DNA from: Morella rubra
Taxonomy: Eukaryota; Streptophyta; Magnoliopsida; Fagales; Myricaceae
Direction: 5' to 3'
Length of the DNA stretch: 64,000 nt
Assembly (NCBI GenBank): GCA_003952965.2
Contig: CM025852.1
Span: forward strand, 9,738,879-9,802,878
Shown: positions 11,505 through 25,014 of the stretch, piece after piece
How the letters are laid out: each line of letters starts with the position of its first letter
Numbering within the stretch: the stretch's first letter is position 1
Translations under genes and position numbers: made by a program
The notes under the pieces: model-generated
Seen by the model: the letters and a program-made list of their open reading frames with translations, nothing else
What the model was told of the DNA's origin: nothing
Databases searched by the model: none

Positions 11505-13646
11505 ATGGCTACGGCTCTGACCACAGGTCTGGATGTCCATTTTAGAGGGCATCTATCGGACTCAAATAGGCCCATCATCTTCGACTCTCCACTCAGACAA
11601 CAGCCAACCAGAAGATTTACCATATCGTGCGGCTCTTCCAAGTCCTTCCCCAAAGCCACTCCAAATCTGACAGAACCTAACCAGAAAAACCCTGCCTTGT
11701 CTGAGCAACTCAAGCCTCTATCCACAACTACGCTCTCTATACCCACCAAGGACCAAACCCAGCTCTTGTCCAAGCCGAAGTCCACCTGGGTCAACCCCAC
11801 CAGGCCCAAACGCGCTGCGCTTTCACTTCAGAGGCAGAAACGCTCGTCGTACTCGTATAATCCTCAGGTCAGAGAGCTCAGACGCTTTGCCCAGAGGCTT
11901 AATGACTCTGACGAGTCCGAAGCTGCTTTCTGGGCTGCTCTTGGGGAAATCCCGCACCCACCCACCAGAGAAAATGCACTTCTGATACTTAACAGCTTGA
12001 AGCCATGGCAGAAAGCCCATTGGTTCTTCAATTGGATCAAGTCCCAAAACTTGTTTCCCTTGGAAACTATATTCTACAATGTGACAATGAAGTCTTTGAG
12101 GTTTGGAAGGCAGTTTCAACTCATGGAGGATCTTGCCCATGAGATGATTAGCAATGAGATTGAGCTTGATAATATCACATACTCCACCATTATCACGTGT
12201 GCCAAAAAGTGCAATGATTTTGATAAGGCTGTGGAGTGGTTTGAGAGAATGTACAAGACTGGTTTGATGCCTGATGAGGTGACTTACTCTGCTATCCTAG
12301 ATGTGTATGCCAGATTGGGCAAGGTTGAGGAAGCGCTGAATTTGTATGAGAGAGGGAGGGCTAGTGGGTGGAAACCTGACCAAGTTGCATTCTCCGTACT
12401 GGGGAGGATGTTTGGCGAATCTGGGGATTATGATGGTATTAGGTACGTGTTGCAAGAGATGAGGTCTCTTGGTTTACAGCCTAATTTGGTCGTGTACAAT
12501 ACATTGTTAGAGGCAATGGGTAAGGCTGGGAAGCCTGGTTTAGCGAGGAGCTTATTCGAGGAAATGGTCGGATCGGGGTTAAACCCGAATGAGAAAACGT
12601 TAACCGCGCTTGTTAAGATATATGGAAAGGCTAGGTGGGCTCGAGATGCTTTAGAATTGTGGGAGCAAATGAGGTCAAAAGAGTGGCCGATGGATTTGAT
12701 CTTGTACAATACATTGTTGAATATGTGTGCAGACCTTGCATTGGAAGAAGAGGCTGAGAGGCTCTTTGAGGACATGAAGAGTTTGAAGCATTGTAGGCCG
12801 GATAGTTGGAGCTACACCGCAATGCTTAATATATGGGGGAGTGGGGGGAAGGTTGACAAGGCAATGGAGTTGTTCGAAGAAATGTCTGAGTTGGGTGTTG
12901 GGGTCAATGTGATGGGTTGCACTTGTTTGATTCAATGCTTGGGGAAGGCCGGGAGAATTGATGATATGGTTAGAGTTTTTGTTGTTTCTCTTGAGAAAGG
13001 GGTTAAGCCAGATGATCGGCTATGTGGATGCTTGCTTTCTGTGGTGTCCTTATGCGAGAAAAATGAGGACGTTGATAAGATTCTTGCTTGTATGCAACAA
13101 GCTAACCCGAAGTTGTTTGCCCTTGTGATGTTGGTAACAGAAGAGAAAACTAGTTTTGAAACAGTGAGGGAAGAATTTAGGAGAATTCTTGGTGAAACTG
13201 CCGTCGAAGCACGAAGACCCTTCTGTAATTGCTTGATTGATATATGCCGAAGAAGAAAGCTTCATGAGAGAGCTCATGAATTGCTCTACCTGGGAACCCT
13301 ATATGGTTTGTATCCAGGTTTACACAACAAGACTGTAGATGAGTGGTGCCTGGATGTACGGTCCCTATCTGTTGGTGCAGCTCAGACTGCCCTGGAAGAG
13401 TGGATGAGTACTCTGTCCAAAATGGTTCAGCGCAAGGAGGCATTGCCAGAATTATTTTCAGCTCAAACGGGTACAGGAACTCACAAATTCTCTCAAGGAC
13501 TGGCCAATTCCTTTGCTTCTCATGTCAAGAAACTTGATGCGCCATTTAGGCAGAGTGAGGAGAAAGTTGGTTGCTTTTTGGCAACCCGGGAAGATTTACT
13601 GTCATGGGTGGAATCTCGGCTTGAATCTCCTACTGTAACAGCGTAG
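11505..13646 (+). CDS. SOT1: PPR-SMR protein, SOT1-like, plastid rRNA processing
   Basis: A single uninterrupted exon of 713 residues, close to the 711 of Arabidopsis At5g46580. The N-terminus (about 1-100) is rich in Ser, Thr, Pro and Lys, as in a chloroplast transit peptide. From about residue 190 to 500 come P-type pentatricopeptide repeats of about 35 residues, for example ITYSTIITCAKKCNDFDKAV, VTYSAILDVYARLGKVEEAL and LVVYNTLLEAMGKAGKPGLA. The C-terminus is an SMR domain (about 615-695) with LDVRSLSVGAA and the TGTGTH motif near residue 655. In Arabidopsis and maize, proteins of this group bind the 5' end of the plastid 23S-4.5S rRNA precursor and the SMR domain acts as an endonuclease. 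That function is taken from the family. The start ATGG follows a CT-rich leader. The neighbouring phosphatase gene is convergent. Confidence 0.95.
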   Translation: MATALTTGLDVHFRGHLSDSNRPIIFDSPLRQQPTRRFTISCGSSKSFPKATPNLTEPNQKNPALSEQLKPLSTTTLSIPTKDQTQLLSKPKSTWVNPTRPKRAALSLQRQKRSSYSYNPQVRELRRFAQRLNDSDESEAAFWAALGEIPHPPTRENALLILNSLKPWQKAHWFFNWIKSQNLFPLETIFYNVTMKSLRFGRQFQLMEDLAHEMISNEIELDNITYSTIITCAKKCNDFDKAVEWFERMYKTGLMPDEVTYSAILDVYARLGKVEEALNLYERGRASGWKPDQVAFSVLGRMFGESGDYDGIRYVLQEMRSLGLQPNLVVYNTLLEAMGKAGKPGLARSLFEEMVGSGLNPNEKTLTALVKIYGKARWARDALELWEQMRSKEWPMDLILYNTLLNMCADLALEEEAERLFEDMKSLKHCRPDSWSYTAMLNIWGSGGKVDKAMELFEEMSELGVGVNVMGCTCLIQCLGKAGRIDDMVRVFVVSLEKGVKPDDRLCGCLLSVVSLCEKNEDVDKILACMQQANPKLFALVMLVTEEKTSFETVREEFRRILGETAVEARRPFCNCLIDICRRRKLHERAHELLYLGTLYGLYPGLHNKTVDEWCLDVRSLSVGAAQTALEEWMSTLSKMVQRKEALPELFSAQTGTGTHKFSQGLANSFASHVKKLDAPFRQSEEKVGCFLATREDLLSWVESRLESPTVTA

Positions 13647-15838
13647 AGTACTATGAACCAACTGTAATTAGAGAGGCGATAGGTTTTCATCATTGCTCAG
13701 CATTATGTATTGGTTTAATTCAACTTTGATACATCAGTTTTCACTATTGATTCAACAGAAAATTGCTTCAACTATATTGTAGACCCTATTCTGCTTTGTA
13801 GTTTTGGAATTTAACATTGAACTTATCTTTGATCTCAAAACAGATGAAAGACGCTCGAGTTTGCTTTAGTTGCTTTGAAATACCTTGGATGAGAGTGCTT
13901 GTTCAAGCTGCAGGCCGAATTTACCTTCTTTTGACGCTGGAAAGGCTTTTTTCTACCCCTTTGGATGATTTATTCTGTACACGTAAAAAGCATATTTGCG
14001 AGGCGTGCTGACCCCTGATGACAAAGTATTCTCCTTTGCTCAACACAACGGGTAGTTCCAATCCTACTAACTCAGGTGACATGCCAGACATTGCCGTTGT
14101 CCTTCTCCAAAGCCAGAGCCTTATCAAGGCAGGCCTGAGCTACGAGCTGAAGCCTCCCCTATCTCTGCTTTCCAACGGATGGCTCCACCTCTCCCACTAG
14201 ACTTTGTGGCTGTGTCCGGAGCCCTATGACCTTACCAATCCACGAAAACACAACGTCCATCATCCAAACCAACCCAATCCCCCTTACCATCCATACATTC
14301 CAGCCACCCACGGGATCAAAATACATGTTCATACCCACATAACAGGCTTCTATATCCTTCAATTGGCAAAATCCAAATAGTAATTCGCTGAGCAACAAGC
14401 AACTGAAAGTGGGGAACAGTTTTGGTCATAATGCTTCTGTCCTATAGTTTCGGTCCTAACAGTCCTAAAACTTCAGTCCGACAATTACGGTCTTAACAGT
14501 TTCAGTCTTAAAATTCTTTTTTTTGGCAAAAAGGGAAAGAAGGGGCGACCAGCGTAACAACCTTCTCTGGGCGTGACCATAAGAGCACTCTCCTGCTGCA
14601 GAATGTCCGATTTAAGCCATAACTATTGCCTAATGAGGGAGTCCGTCACCAAAGCACCAGCAAAACCACCAAAGAGTCGAGCCCGTCTATTAAGCCCAAG
14701 GTTCAACTTTACTTTCGTAAGCGATTTCAATTTATGTTCGCACTCGAACTTCAGACCAAGAGACTAGTAAACCATGGGTGGCACCAACTAGGTTACAATC
14801 TACAATTTCGATTCTCACATGTCTTAATAAGGGTTTTGACGTTGTCAACACATTAATAAATTTCATATGTGCCACATAAGTGTGTTGATAGTGTAACTGA
14901 AGAGGATAGAGAGATAGTTTTTCTTTTCCCCCCTTTGGTTTATAATGTGATAACAAGCTCCAGTTGTTAGATTTTCCGTACCCATTGTGCTGTTTCACAA
15001 AATATCAAAGAAAGTAGGAGAAATAGTTTTCATCTACACCTTATTATCGCAACCCCAGTGAGGAACATAAACACATTTTCTTTTTCTTGATATGTTAAGC
15101 TCCGGATAAATGCACCAGTAGTCTCGTCTAATTTTTGTGGCAGTCTTTGTTCATTTGGTCCTTGTGGGGGAAATTACATCGAGGAGCTAAGTTCCCTAGT
15201 CTATATCTTGTCTCTATTGGAATAATTTTACCAATAATATCAAAAGCAGAAGCTGGAAGAAGTTTCTAAGAAATTTTCAACTCTTGTACCCTGCATGGTG
15301 AAAATCAGCCTCAACGTTATAGAAGCTCATTGCTGATAAGGGAATCCCTGAGTTCTGTAAGTAAATCTGTAACCCCACCAATTTACAAGGATTATGTCTC
15401 GGCTCTGAAGAGGAAGAAAGAAAAGCGCAATTGACTGAAAAGGCCCCTCCTCCTATGCAAAATTCCTAATTTTTTTGAAGTCTAAAATTGAAAAAAAGAG
15501 AATAAAAAACGAAGAGATTTCTTTTCCTTTCCCCCCACAAAGCATTTCCCTATGAACCGCCCCTACAATTTCCAATTTTCATCCTCGAACCAAATCTTTT
15601 TGGCATCTACCAAAACCTTTTGATGGCAATCTATGACTAGCCTTTTGCCATTACCAGCAGGATTTCCTCTATGAGCTGTAGCCTGTAATCTTCATGCTGT
15701 GCAACGTAAAAAACGAATGAGACCCAAGAAAAATGGGTCATTTGTGAGACTTCCGAAACCACTTGTGAGTAGCTCCAGTTGAAAATTGGAACTGCCCTTT
15801 CAATAGGATAAGAGTGTAGATCGCTTCAGTAGTAGGTT
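13647..15838. other. Convergent intergenic region, no supported gene
   Basis: This region lies between the 3' ends of SOT1 and the PP2C gene. Small frames exist at 13817-14011 (+), 14018-14200 (+) and 14159-14398 (-, Trp/Met-rich), but none carries a motif I recognise. Both genes' 3' UTRs must lie here. Confidence 0.5.
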
Positions 15839-18800
15839 TCACGGATACTTTCCTGATGACTTCCAAATTCTTCCTTCAAGCGATATAACCATAACAGTGA
15901 CATCATCATGGTACTTTCTGCGATCTCCTTGAGGGATATCCAGCAATTCATGGAAACCCATTCCTGAAAAGGAAACCAAACAAAAGCTACTTCAAAACAT
16001 CTGCAGACGCACATAACCGAAGTTGAATGGAAATGAACTAAGTTGACTGGCGAGGACAGATGAACACAGCTTAATGGAGGCACTACTCTCAAATGGTTGG
16101 CATTCTTCTTCCACAGAAGAATTTAATGCCATTAAAAGAATCTAGCAATCACATTATTGTGCACTATCTAGCTCCTATACCCCTAGGGGAGGTGAATCAG
16201 AGCAGGTAGGCAGCCTTTGTAAGCTTTCCTATAGCTCAGGGGTTTAATGCTTCCTTTGATCTTTTAAGAAGGTTTTCACTCTCCCCGTGATTTTCGCCAT
16301 TGATCGGACGATCAAACAAATTTTGTTTCAACTCTTGCATAAGCTTAAAAAACACTTCAACAGATCACATTTAAAAAAAAAAAAGAGTTTGAAAAATAAA
16401 TGATAAGATATTAAAAGGTAGAAACATGACAATGTACCAGCTTTCTTGGCTGCACGAAAAAGAAGCTCCTCTATCAAATGTTGAGCTGGATCTCCATCAG
16501 GGGACTTCTCCATGAAACTCTCAACAAGAGAAACCACTTCCTGATTACTCAGGTACTGGTACAAACCGTCAGAGGAGAGGACTAAGAACTGGTCTCTAGG
16601 ACACAGTCTATGGTGACAAAGAGAAGGCGAGCATGATATGTAAGGTGCAGTACCAATGTACTCGTTTCGAAACATTTCCAATAGTGCATCATTCCATTTG
16701 GGCTGCACCGACATGTATATAATATTTAGTTAAGTGCAGATTCTAATACGATGTATCCAAAAACAACCATATTTGAAAAGCTTCATCCAGCAGGGGTAAC
16801 ACACAAGCATAATTCTTTAGGCCGCACTAGTGAGGTAGTATGCTTATAACACCACCAACATAAATTCTACTTTAACCGCTCGCATAAATCAAAGAACACA
16901 TGGTAACATGTGCATCACAAATATAAAGTATTACAAACTTGAAGCATTTAAAGACTCAAAACTCAAGGAAGAGTGGTAGATGAAATTTCTAGATTGGACA
17001 CTCTGTTAACCAACAATTTCAAGATGGGTCGCCCTGTTAACCAAGTTTGTCTTCCCTGCCCCATTCCCCAAACCCCCCACAGAACCCGCCTCAATAACAA
17101 GGAATAGGTTGCCCATTTACAACAGTCATAAATACTTTACGTCCTGTATCTAGAAGAAACTCCAATTGATGCCCAAAATTAGACTCATCTGAAAATAAAG
17201 ATTAAGAAAGAAAACAGAAAAACAACGACAACAAGCATCTACACACATATACACAAAATCTGCACGCATGCTTTTGTGTGCATGTTTTGCCTTTCTAGGC
17301 TTCATCGCACCTCTTAATTAAGAAGAATGTATTCATATGCCCAGTTCTGAATATGTTGGTGAAGTAAAAAGTAGGAACTTCCGAGTAGAAAAATTGGAAC
17401 ACAGCATGTTGTATTGGTAATTGTCAGTGACATCCTATTGTCTCTCAGAAGTTGTAAAATATTTCACAATACATAATCTTATGAAGATATGTAGATTTTA
17501 TAGTTAACACATATAGGTTGAATGGCTAAAACCTTACCTGGAACCTCATTACAAAAAGAGGCACAGCACAGAAAAGGCAAATTTAGAGATAATATGATAT
17601 GTGATTTTACAACTAGGGTACATTTCTCTTCTTTTTGGAAGACTGAGTCACATCTAGATGCCATCCTTACCTTAAAAGATGATAAGTAAGCAATATTCAT
17701 TAGAAAAATCGATCAAATCAGAGCAAGCACCAATAACCAACTGTTTGATGTTTCTTTGACACAGAGAACGGTTTGATAGTTTTATACTTTCAGCAGAATC
17801 ATTTGAAAGGGAAAACTTTTAAGACAAATTACCAAGAAAAACAATGAATTAAAGGACCTGTTTCAGAAATCCAGCTCCAAATGCTCTGGTAACCTTGAGA
17901 CGGCCTTTCACTCTATCATTGACAATGCAATCTTTGTCATCTGGGTGCTCATTCTTGATTCTTATGACTTCCTGCACAATGAAGATTGCAATTATTAGCC
18001 GATGTGCAACATCCATCATAATTGCTATAAATTCCTTTAAACATGAGAAAAAAGAAACAACCATAAAAAGCAAACAACCCGAACATTGACCTTGAGAGAA
18101 CAAAAACTTGTGAAGTGTGTCAATTTAATGGTCCCAAACCGCCCAAATTTGAGAAAGCTTCAGAAAGCAATGTACTTTCAATGCCGCGTGAAATGAATGT
18201 ATGCATTAAGTCTATAAAGCAGCATTCAAGAAAAGAGAAAGACATGCTGCGAAATTACCACAAAAACATAACTCACATCCAACTTGTGGAGCACTAAGAT
18301 CACACCTTAGTTGGATTCCCAAAAATGCAGAACAAGTAGATGAAAAGCAACCCAACCCACCCTCCCACAAAAAAAAAAAAAACACTATGACCACTTGCAT
18401 ATTTGCTTCTAAAGTAACATCAAGATTATGTCAAGAACAAGAGTACAAAAGCTCCTATGTTAATAGTAACTACTTGAGGAAAGATTAAATTCTCCACCAA
18501 AAAAGCATCATTGTTACTTAAAAAACATATAAGCTTAGAAGGCACATGCACTGAGAAAAGATTCAGCATGACAGCATAAACTTGAAAGGCCAGCATGATC
18601 TCAGAGTTCAGTCATGTAGGCTTGATTGAAGAACAGGAAGGCAAACAAATGAAACAAAATATTATTGATTCAACCATTAAGACAAGGGAAAGCAAAAGCT
18701 AATAAAATGGAAACCTATTATGAAGGCTATGTCCTCAGCTTGAAGCCACAACAATCAAGGAAACAAACAATTTTAAACAAAGCAATTGGTCTTGATCACT

Positions 18801-21800
18801 CGCCCAACAGACAGCAACATCGCAGGAACTCAAGAATCCATAAAGATTATTCTGACTTTAGAAGAACAAGAGGGAGGGAAAAAAGAAGACAGTTTCCCAT
18901 TTTTGTCTGTTGATGGCTACAAAACCCATCAAAGGATGTTCCCAAGTTTAGCTACGAACGCATCAAAGGGTGCTCCCCACTTTAGAATCTGAAGCTCATA
19001 CACAACTTCAGGACAAAAAGAACAATCTAAAGAAGTACAAAAAATTTAGCAGATACTAAGATACTACCAAAATATGTACAGGAACTGAGCAACTGACAGA
19101 GCAATTTGTCTATTTAGTTACATATCCAAGAAACAGACATGTGACATCCACGACAAATTTGTAGGAAAAAGGAAACTCACAAGGAAGCTTCTGCACATTT
19201 TCCTTGTTCACTTTTGAAAAAAGGATCAGCTATAGCGTACATGAAGACAAAGGACAAAGGAAAGCAAATAAAGGACAAGAAAAGGAAGCTCCCTCCTATG
19301 TTCCAGTGTCTTCAATAAAGAGGATTAATAACACATCATTTGCAAATGGAAGCACTTTTCTATTGAGTTCACACATTTTATTCTCATAATTTTTCTTTGA
19401 AAATGGGAAGACAATTAAATCATAAGAAAATTCTTGATGGGTGAAGTCCAAGCTCTTTAATCATGTTTACCACATTCTAAATCAGATACCCTGAAGCAGA
19501 TGACTAAGGACTTTGCTGTCCTTCAAGATGCAGTGAACAAAAGGATGGATTAAACAGGATTCACAAACTCTCTTTGTATACTGGCTTGGTAGGTAACAGA
19601 GGAAGACTCTATGATGACAAATCACCAAGAAAACCGCTTCAACCATGCTCGGTGCGTGCGACATTTTGCACAAGCTGGTCAGACTAAGAACCTTCAGCTC
19701 ATCCCTCATTTTATTTTCTCTTGAAGGTCCACAGGTTGAGGCCATATATCATGAAAGCTTAAAATACTTGACATGCACAGTAGCCCACCAGCAAAAGCAC
19801 AAGTGAGAAAAAATTGCTCGACCATAGTAGTGAAAGAGGAAAAGCATGTCAAATGGGATGTCCATCCGCCTGTCAAGATCATGTCACAAAATTCTCATAC
19901 GACAGAGATGGCCTAAGATCAGAAAGATCAAACCACATGATGCAATAAGTCTTAAGAGGAAACAATTACACCTCAAGTCTAGATTATGACGAAAACAAAT
20001 GGGTCAAGTGCTCTTGGACCAATTGAGTATTGATGCCCAGTTCTTAAGAAAGAAAGGTTGCTTCAATGGAAATTAACAATTTAACGGAGTTTTTTCCATC
20101 TTCCATTCAAATGAAAAAAACAATGCCAAAGATCTGAAATGGCAGTAAATGCAGGGTCCAAGATTTATTTCTTCTTTAAGCTTCTAAATCTAACAGTGAA
20201 GCCATAAGTGCCACGTAAAGAATTTTTATACGTATCTGGAAATCAGTAATTCTGCCAGGTACCAACCTCTGCCCAAGGAAAACAAGAGTCCATAAACATC
20301 TAAGTCTACAAAGATCAAAGGGACACTTGTTTGTAGACCAATTTCAAAACAGAGCAACTCAAGCAGACATATGATTCCTTCCAACACATGCAAAGCAAAC
20401 GGGAGAATTTTCAATAGTGAGCGATCAAATTTCAGTATTAACGGCCAACAAAGAACCTAAAATTTCCAGCAAATGCAACGAGGAGCAATTACTCAAATTG
20501 AAAATTTCCCAAAATTTAGGACTTACATTTTCAATGCTCGTGCTGTGATCAGTGGACAGCTGCAACGCTGACAATCTCATTGCATGAGCAGCAGCCTCGC
20601 CCACCACCTTAATTGCCCTTTCGCCCAACGCTGAGGACTCCACCAATATACCCTCCATGCTTGACCCATTGTCCCCCTGCCCCCTCAACTCAGCTATATC
20701 CGACCCAACCTCTTGCAGTTCATACTGCGCAACAATAGCCCTACTATCACCCACATTCATCACATACACATCCTCATCCCTCATTAATACAACCAGCAAA
20801 CACGAACCCATTAATGCGAGCTCTGGATTTGTATCAATAACCTTATCTGTCATATCCAAATACGCAAGCTCTGTAAGTTCGAGAGCCCGAGACAATGCCC
20901 CCAAAACCAACTCATGATCCACCGGCCCCACTTTTCGCTTCCTCTCATTCCCCAAGGACCTCTCCTCCATTCTATTCTCAACCTCAACTTTCTCTTTATC
21001 CTCCAAACCAAACCTCCACGGGAACAACTTCCTGCCATGACCCTCCTTGTGCTTCGACAGCCCCTGCTTCAATTTCGACAACAACAGCCACCGTCTACTC
21101 ACTGCGGAACCTGCATTGCTCACGCTGAGCGCATCATCCACTGAAAATGCAAATCTATCCGAACCTGAAAGATCGAGCCCATATTCTGGATCATCCTCAG
21201 CGAGAAACTCCCAAAGCCTCCGCCTCCTAACTTCCGTCCCATCCGATTGAAATGTCACGCGCTTGGCCGAACCTCTATCAACAGAGATTGGGTCCGATTC
21301 TAAATTCAAATCATTCCTGTTTGAGTTTCCACCAATTCGGTTTTCAATCTCTCCACCAGAATTTTCCATAGATGGATTACTTACTAAAGCTATATTTAAT
21401 GGGTTCTCGTAACTATTATCCAAGTCAACATTAGTGCTACTGCTATTATTAATATCTTGATTAATAATATTACTGCCTTCCTCTGCTTCTTCCTCAATTT
21501 CCCAAAACAAACCCTGGAGCTCATTGTACACGGCGCGGTAGAGATTACCCATTAAGAACTCTGGCGCATCTGGGCCGTTGAACCCATCATAAATTCCAAC
21601 GAATAACCACCCTTGTTCCTCGGAAACTACCACATGTACACGATCCTCGCCGGCCTTCCCGAGAGCCCACTGCACATGCTCAGTCTCATTCTTGACCTCC
21701 AATGAATCGTCCCCATTCGTTGAACCTTCCCTGCGCCCCACGATATTGAGCACCGGGACCACCCAGGGCCGCTTCTTCTCTGACAAGTTCCGGTAGAACG

Positions 21801-22485
21801 CCTTGCGAATCCCCGAAATGCCCTTCTTCTTCCTCCTTTTTACGTATGTACCGCCGAGCGGAGCTGAGAAGGGGACAGAGCCGCCGGTTTCCGAGCTCCC
21901 CGCGGCCATGGCGTCGAGTGGGCCCGATAGCGCGCCGCGCTCAATGGGACCGGAGAGGAAGAACCCGCCCCGTTCCATGGGGCCCGACGGGTCTCCGCCT
22001 CCGCCGCCGCGTGGCACAGGCTGGAGAGGCAGAGAGCTAAACGAGGACGTGCTCTCAAAGCCATTCACAATACTTCCCCTAACGCCGCCACCGCCAGCGC
22101 CGGTAGTGCCGAGAACAGTCTCAGTGGCATCGTCGTAAATATTGTCGAGCTGGAGGACAGTTCTGGGTGTGGAGCTGTTGGCGCTGACCGAAGCTCCGGA
22201 AATGGTCTTGAACCCGGTCTCGTGAAAACCGGGTCGACCCCTTGACCCGGGTGGTTCGTGAGAGGGAGAAAAGCGTTGTGAACCAGTAGGAGAGAGGAAG
22301 CGATCCGACTGAGTGGGAGAGAGGAAGCGGGCCGATGATCGGACGTAGCAGAACGAGTGGCCTAGGGTTTCATCCAACGGCTCAGAGGCCGTGAACACCA
22401 CGTCCTGTTGATTCTGGTCCGGCTGGTTGCTCGTCCGGTTCACCGGTCTGAAGCAAGACAGAAGGCTCGACACTCCACTTCCCAT
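15839..22485 (-). CDS. PLL1: Protein phosphatase 2C, POLTERGEIST-like 1 type
   Basis: Four exons read on the minus strand: 22485-20527, 17971-17858, 16702-16438 and 15963-15839. All borders are GT/AG and the product is 820 residues. The open frame extends 26 codons further upstream, but the start is set at [12 protein letters not shown]: Gly2 with Ser6/7 and a nearby Cys fits N-myristoylation and plasma-membrane attachment, known for POL and PLL1. Family signatures are [12 protein letters not shown] (about 38-49), [10 protein letters not shown] (about 94-103) and repeated SGP(I/M)ERG motifs. The catalytic PP2C domain starts at GEDRVH (279). It includes YDGFNG (299-304), [10 protein letters not shown] (559-568), NVGDSRA (577-583), STDHST (644-649), [11 protein letters not shown] in exon 2, [13 protein letters not shown] in exon 3 and YHDDVTVMV in exon 4. 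A long acidic, low-complexity insert separates the first two blocks, typical of this clade. POL/PLL1 act downstream of CLAVATA receptors in stem-cell and vascular signalling. PLL1 (PP2C29) is preferred to POL by the N-terminal sequence. Confidence 0.93.
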
Positions 22486-22564
22486 CACATTTGACGGACT
22501 CCAACGTTTGGCCCCCGAGAAAATCCCAGCTCTATTTTCCGGCAAAGTCCAAAGTATTCCCAAA

Positions 22565-22670
22565 AAAAAAAAAAGAAAAAAGAAATGTCTGTGTGAAGGA
22601 GAGAGAAAGAGAGAGCGAAATAGAGAAAAGGAGAGAGAGTGATGAGACTGGCAGTGTTATATAAGTGTCT
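22565..22670 (-). promoter_or_regulatory. PLL1 leader and TATA box
   Basis: On the minus strand, ACTTATATAAC at about 22655-22665 is a good TATA-like box. It precedes a CT-rich leader of roughly 140-150 nt ending at the PLL1 ATG (22485). The plus strand shows this leader as a GA-rich run at 22598-22640. Confidence 0.5.
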
Positions 22671-24288
22671 ATTTTATTATATTTTGGAAGACTGCCCTGG
22701 TTCTGCAGGGAAAGAACCGTTTTTTGTTTTCTAGAAAATTATTTTCTGTTTTTTTGGCTGCTTTCTCTTATTTTATTGCTTTTTTCTGTTGTCTGCAGTC
22801 GTTGGCTCTTGGTTGACGGTTACACCTGGCCTTTACCAAATGCTGTGGGCCTATTAAAGGCACCGAGAGACACGTCGGATGCCAGGTGTGTGCTTTGTGG
22901 GGTCCAAAGGTACACTTTATTTTGCCACTTTGGGACTGGGATTCTACACAAATGACGGCTGAGTCCTCCCCGGTTGTCTTGTAGGGGTGCTTTTGTCTTT
23001 TTGTTTTGTTCTGGGTTTACGGATGTTACTACTTCGACGCTTTGGACCGAAAACTTTTTTTTTTTTTTTCTTATCCTTTGGTACCGAACTTAAAGACCCA
23101 AATAGAATATTCATGCAAGAAAGTAACTGACGATTTTACCCAATTTTTTTCACTTAAAAATTCAGGTGGACCTGGATAGGTCATGGGTGTAGTATCGGCT
23201 ATTTTATTGTTTTATTCTATGAGGGCTCTAATCTAAACATGATTTTTTTTTGCATAAAATTTATTTAAATGTTTAATAAATTTTTATCCAATTATTGACC
23301 TTAAATTCTATGAAAAAAATACAAAAACTAAAAAAATATTTACGAAAGCTTGTAAAAATTTCTCTCACAAAAATCTTTTTTTCAAACATACTTGAAGTGC
23401 AAAAACTTTAGTGAGTAAAAGTGTATTTCCCATATATTTATTCTTGCCCTAAATTTAAGTGCATTTATTTCTGTACTCTTTTGAAACGTATTTTGAATTT
23501 TTCTAGGTCGGTTTAAATTTCTGAACTGAATTAGCATGGCATTTACATTAGCAATTATTCAATTGTTTCGAGTTCGTGTCATACTCTCAAAAAAAGCTCA
23601 AAAGACCTTCCTAAAGGTACATGTACCTCAAACTAGGTGATGTTTGGTGATAAGAAATTATGACCTTTTAGAAGAAATATTTAAAATCTCAAAATTTTTA
23701 CACAAATTTCAATATTTGTTTCATTTAAAAAATTATATTAAGTCTTCTCTCTCTTTTCTTTTTTACAATTTCCAATAAAAATCATTCTACAATCATTTAT
23801 TCTTAAATTTTTTCATCAACTTTTTATAAAATCCCTATAAAATTCAAACTCTAAAAGTTTTCTTCTATAGAAACTTAAAATTTTTAATTTTTTTTTCAAA
23901 GCCAATGCGAATTGAATTACTTTAAAAATATTCAATCTTTTTTGTCGTGAGCCATAGAGAGTACCGTACATTTTACATTCAATAGAATTAGCACCCAAAT
24001 GTAATTGTTTGTATTTATAAATATTAAGTGTGATATAGTGTTGATACTTTAAAGAGGTTCACATGTTGTGTCTATCTCTCTCTCTCTAAATTACATTATG
24101 TACATCAAACAGAAAATTGTAGAGGAGCTAATCCGATTTGTAATATATGCCTATTATAAGGAATTATATACCACTCGATCTTAGTTTATCACTTTCTATT
24201 GTTTTTAATCTATAATAAGGAATATGATCCTTTGTAATTTCCTATTTGAATTGCATGATGCAATTAGGAGATAGTTAAACACAAGTAG
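22670..24288. other. AT-rich intergenic DNA
   Basis: No gene recognised. It is AT-rich, with a CT microsatellite near 24075 and several open frames that lack motifs. Confidence 0.55.
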
Positions 24289-24296
24289 ACTATATT

Positions 24297-25014
24297 CAGT
24301 GGCGGAACCAAGATTTTAGTTAAGGGGGACAAATTCCTAAGGTGAAATGACATCTCAAAATTTTTTCCTACGTAATACAAAATTGTATTAGAGTTAAAAT
24401 GAGAACATTGAACGTTAAAACATATATATGGTACAGGTTAGCTGCAATTATTACTACCACTAAAAAAAATTAAAACTAGTTTATATTTAGTTATTTATTA
24501 TTTAATTATTATATCCATCTCTTCAAATTGTACCAATAATTTTCATGTCCTATAAATATGGGAGAATAGAACATTATCATCGTTATAGAGGAAACATTGC
24601 AAATCTTCTTTAAGTATTTCAACTACTAATCTGTCAAGAAATTTCTGTAGTATTAATTTTTTTATTTTCAAAATGCAATTATCTTGCCAAAGGGGAAAAA
24701 ACACAAGTGGTTTTCCAAGTAGATTCGTAAAACCTTTTAATAGAGCTACATCATATGAGTCAGTGTTAGGGTGTGTAGAATTCCACAAAGTAATCACTGC
24801 TGCGAGTTAGACCCCGCGCTTAGCCCAAGTCGACGAGGTAGTCAAACTAAATCCTTTGGGTCTATTTTCTATCCCTTTCTCCCACATAAGGACACTTATG
24901 GCTAAAGGGGGGCTGGCCTGCCTAGGAGCAAATACATTAAAAAAAAAATCCTTTAATTTTACAGAACAGATGGGGGGCAGCCGTCCAGGGCACCCCCATG
25001 TCGTTCTACCTCTG
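24297..25014. mobile_element. Non-autonomous hAT-type element with 8-bp TSD
   Basis: The left end is CAGTGGCGGAACCAAG and the right end, read inward, is CAGAGGTAGAACGACA: an imperfect TIR with CAG, GG and GAAC conserved. The flanks are ACTATATT (24289-24296) and ACTTTATT (25015-25022), an 8-bp target duplication with one mismatch, as expected for hAT. Both ends have G-runs just inside. The interior is AT-rich and no transposase domain was recognised; the minus-strand frame at 24543-24797 (84 codons) is unidentified. A near-identical left terminus occurs at 45573, just upstream of the HDA6-like gene. Confidence 0.75.

Noticed and set aside
11222-11809. 195-codon minus-strand frame over the SOT1 start
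   Set aside because: It overlaps the conserved transit-peptide and leader region of SOT1 in antisense and has no motif of its own.
14159-14398. 79-codon minus-strand frame rich in Trp and Met
   Set aside because: No family match that I can name. It could be a gene fragment, but the sequence alone does not support it.
19482-19745. 87-codon minus-strand frame in PLL1 intron 1
   Set aside because: Including it would break the conserved STDHST to EVIRI junction, which is joined by clean splice sites.
22485-22563. Upstream in-frame ATG adding 26 residues to the PLL1 protein
   Set aside because: The internal MGSGVSS start matches the myristoylated N-terminus of the family; the extension has no conserved features.
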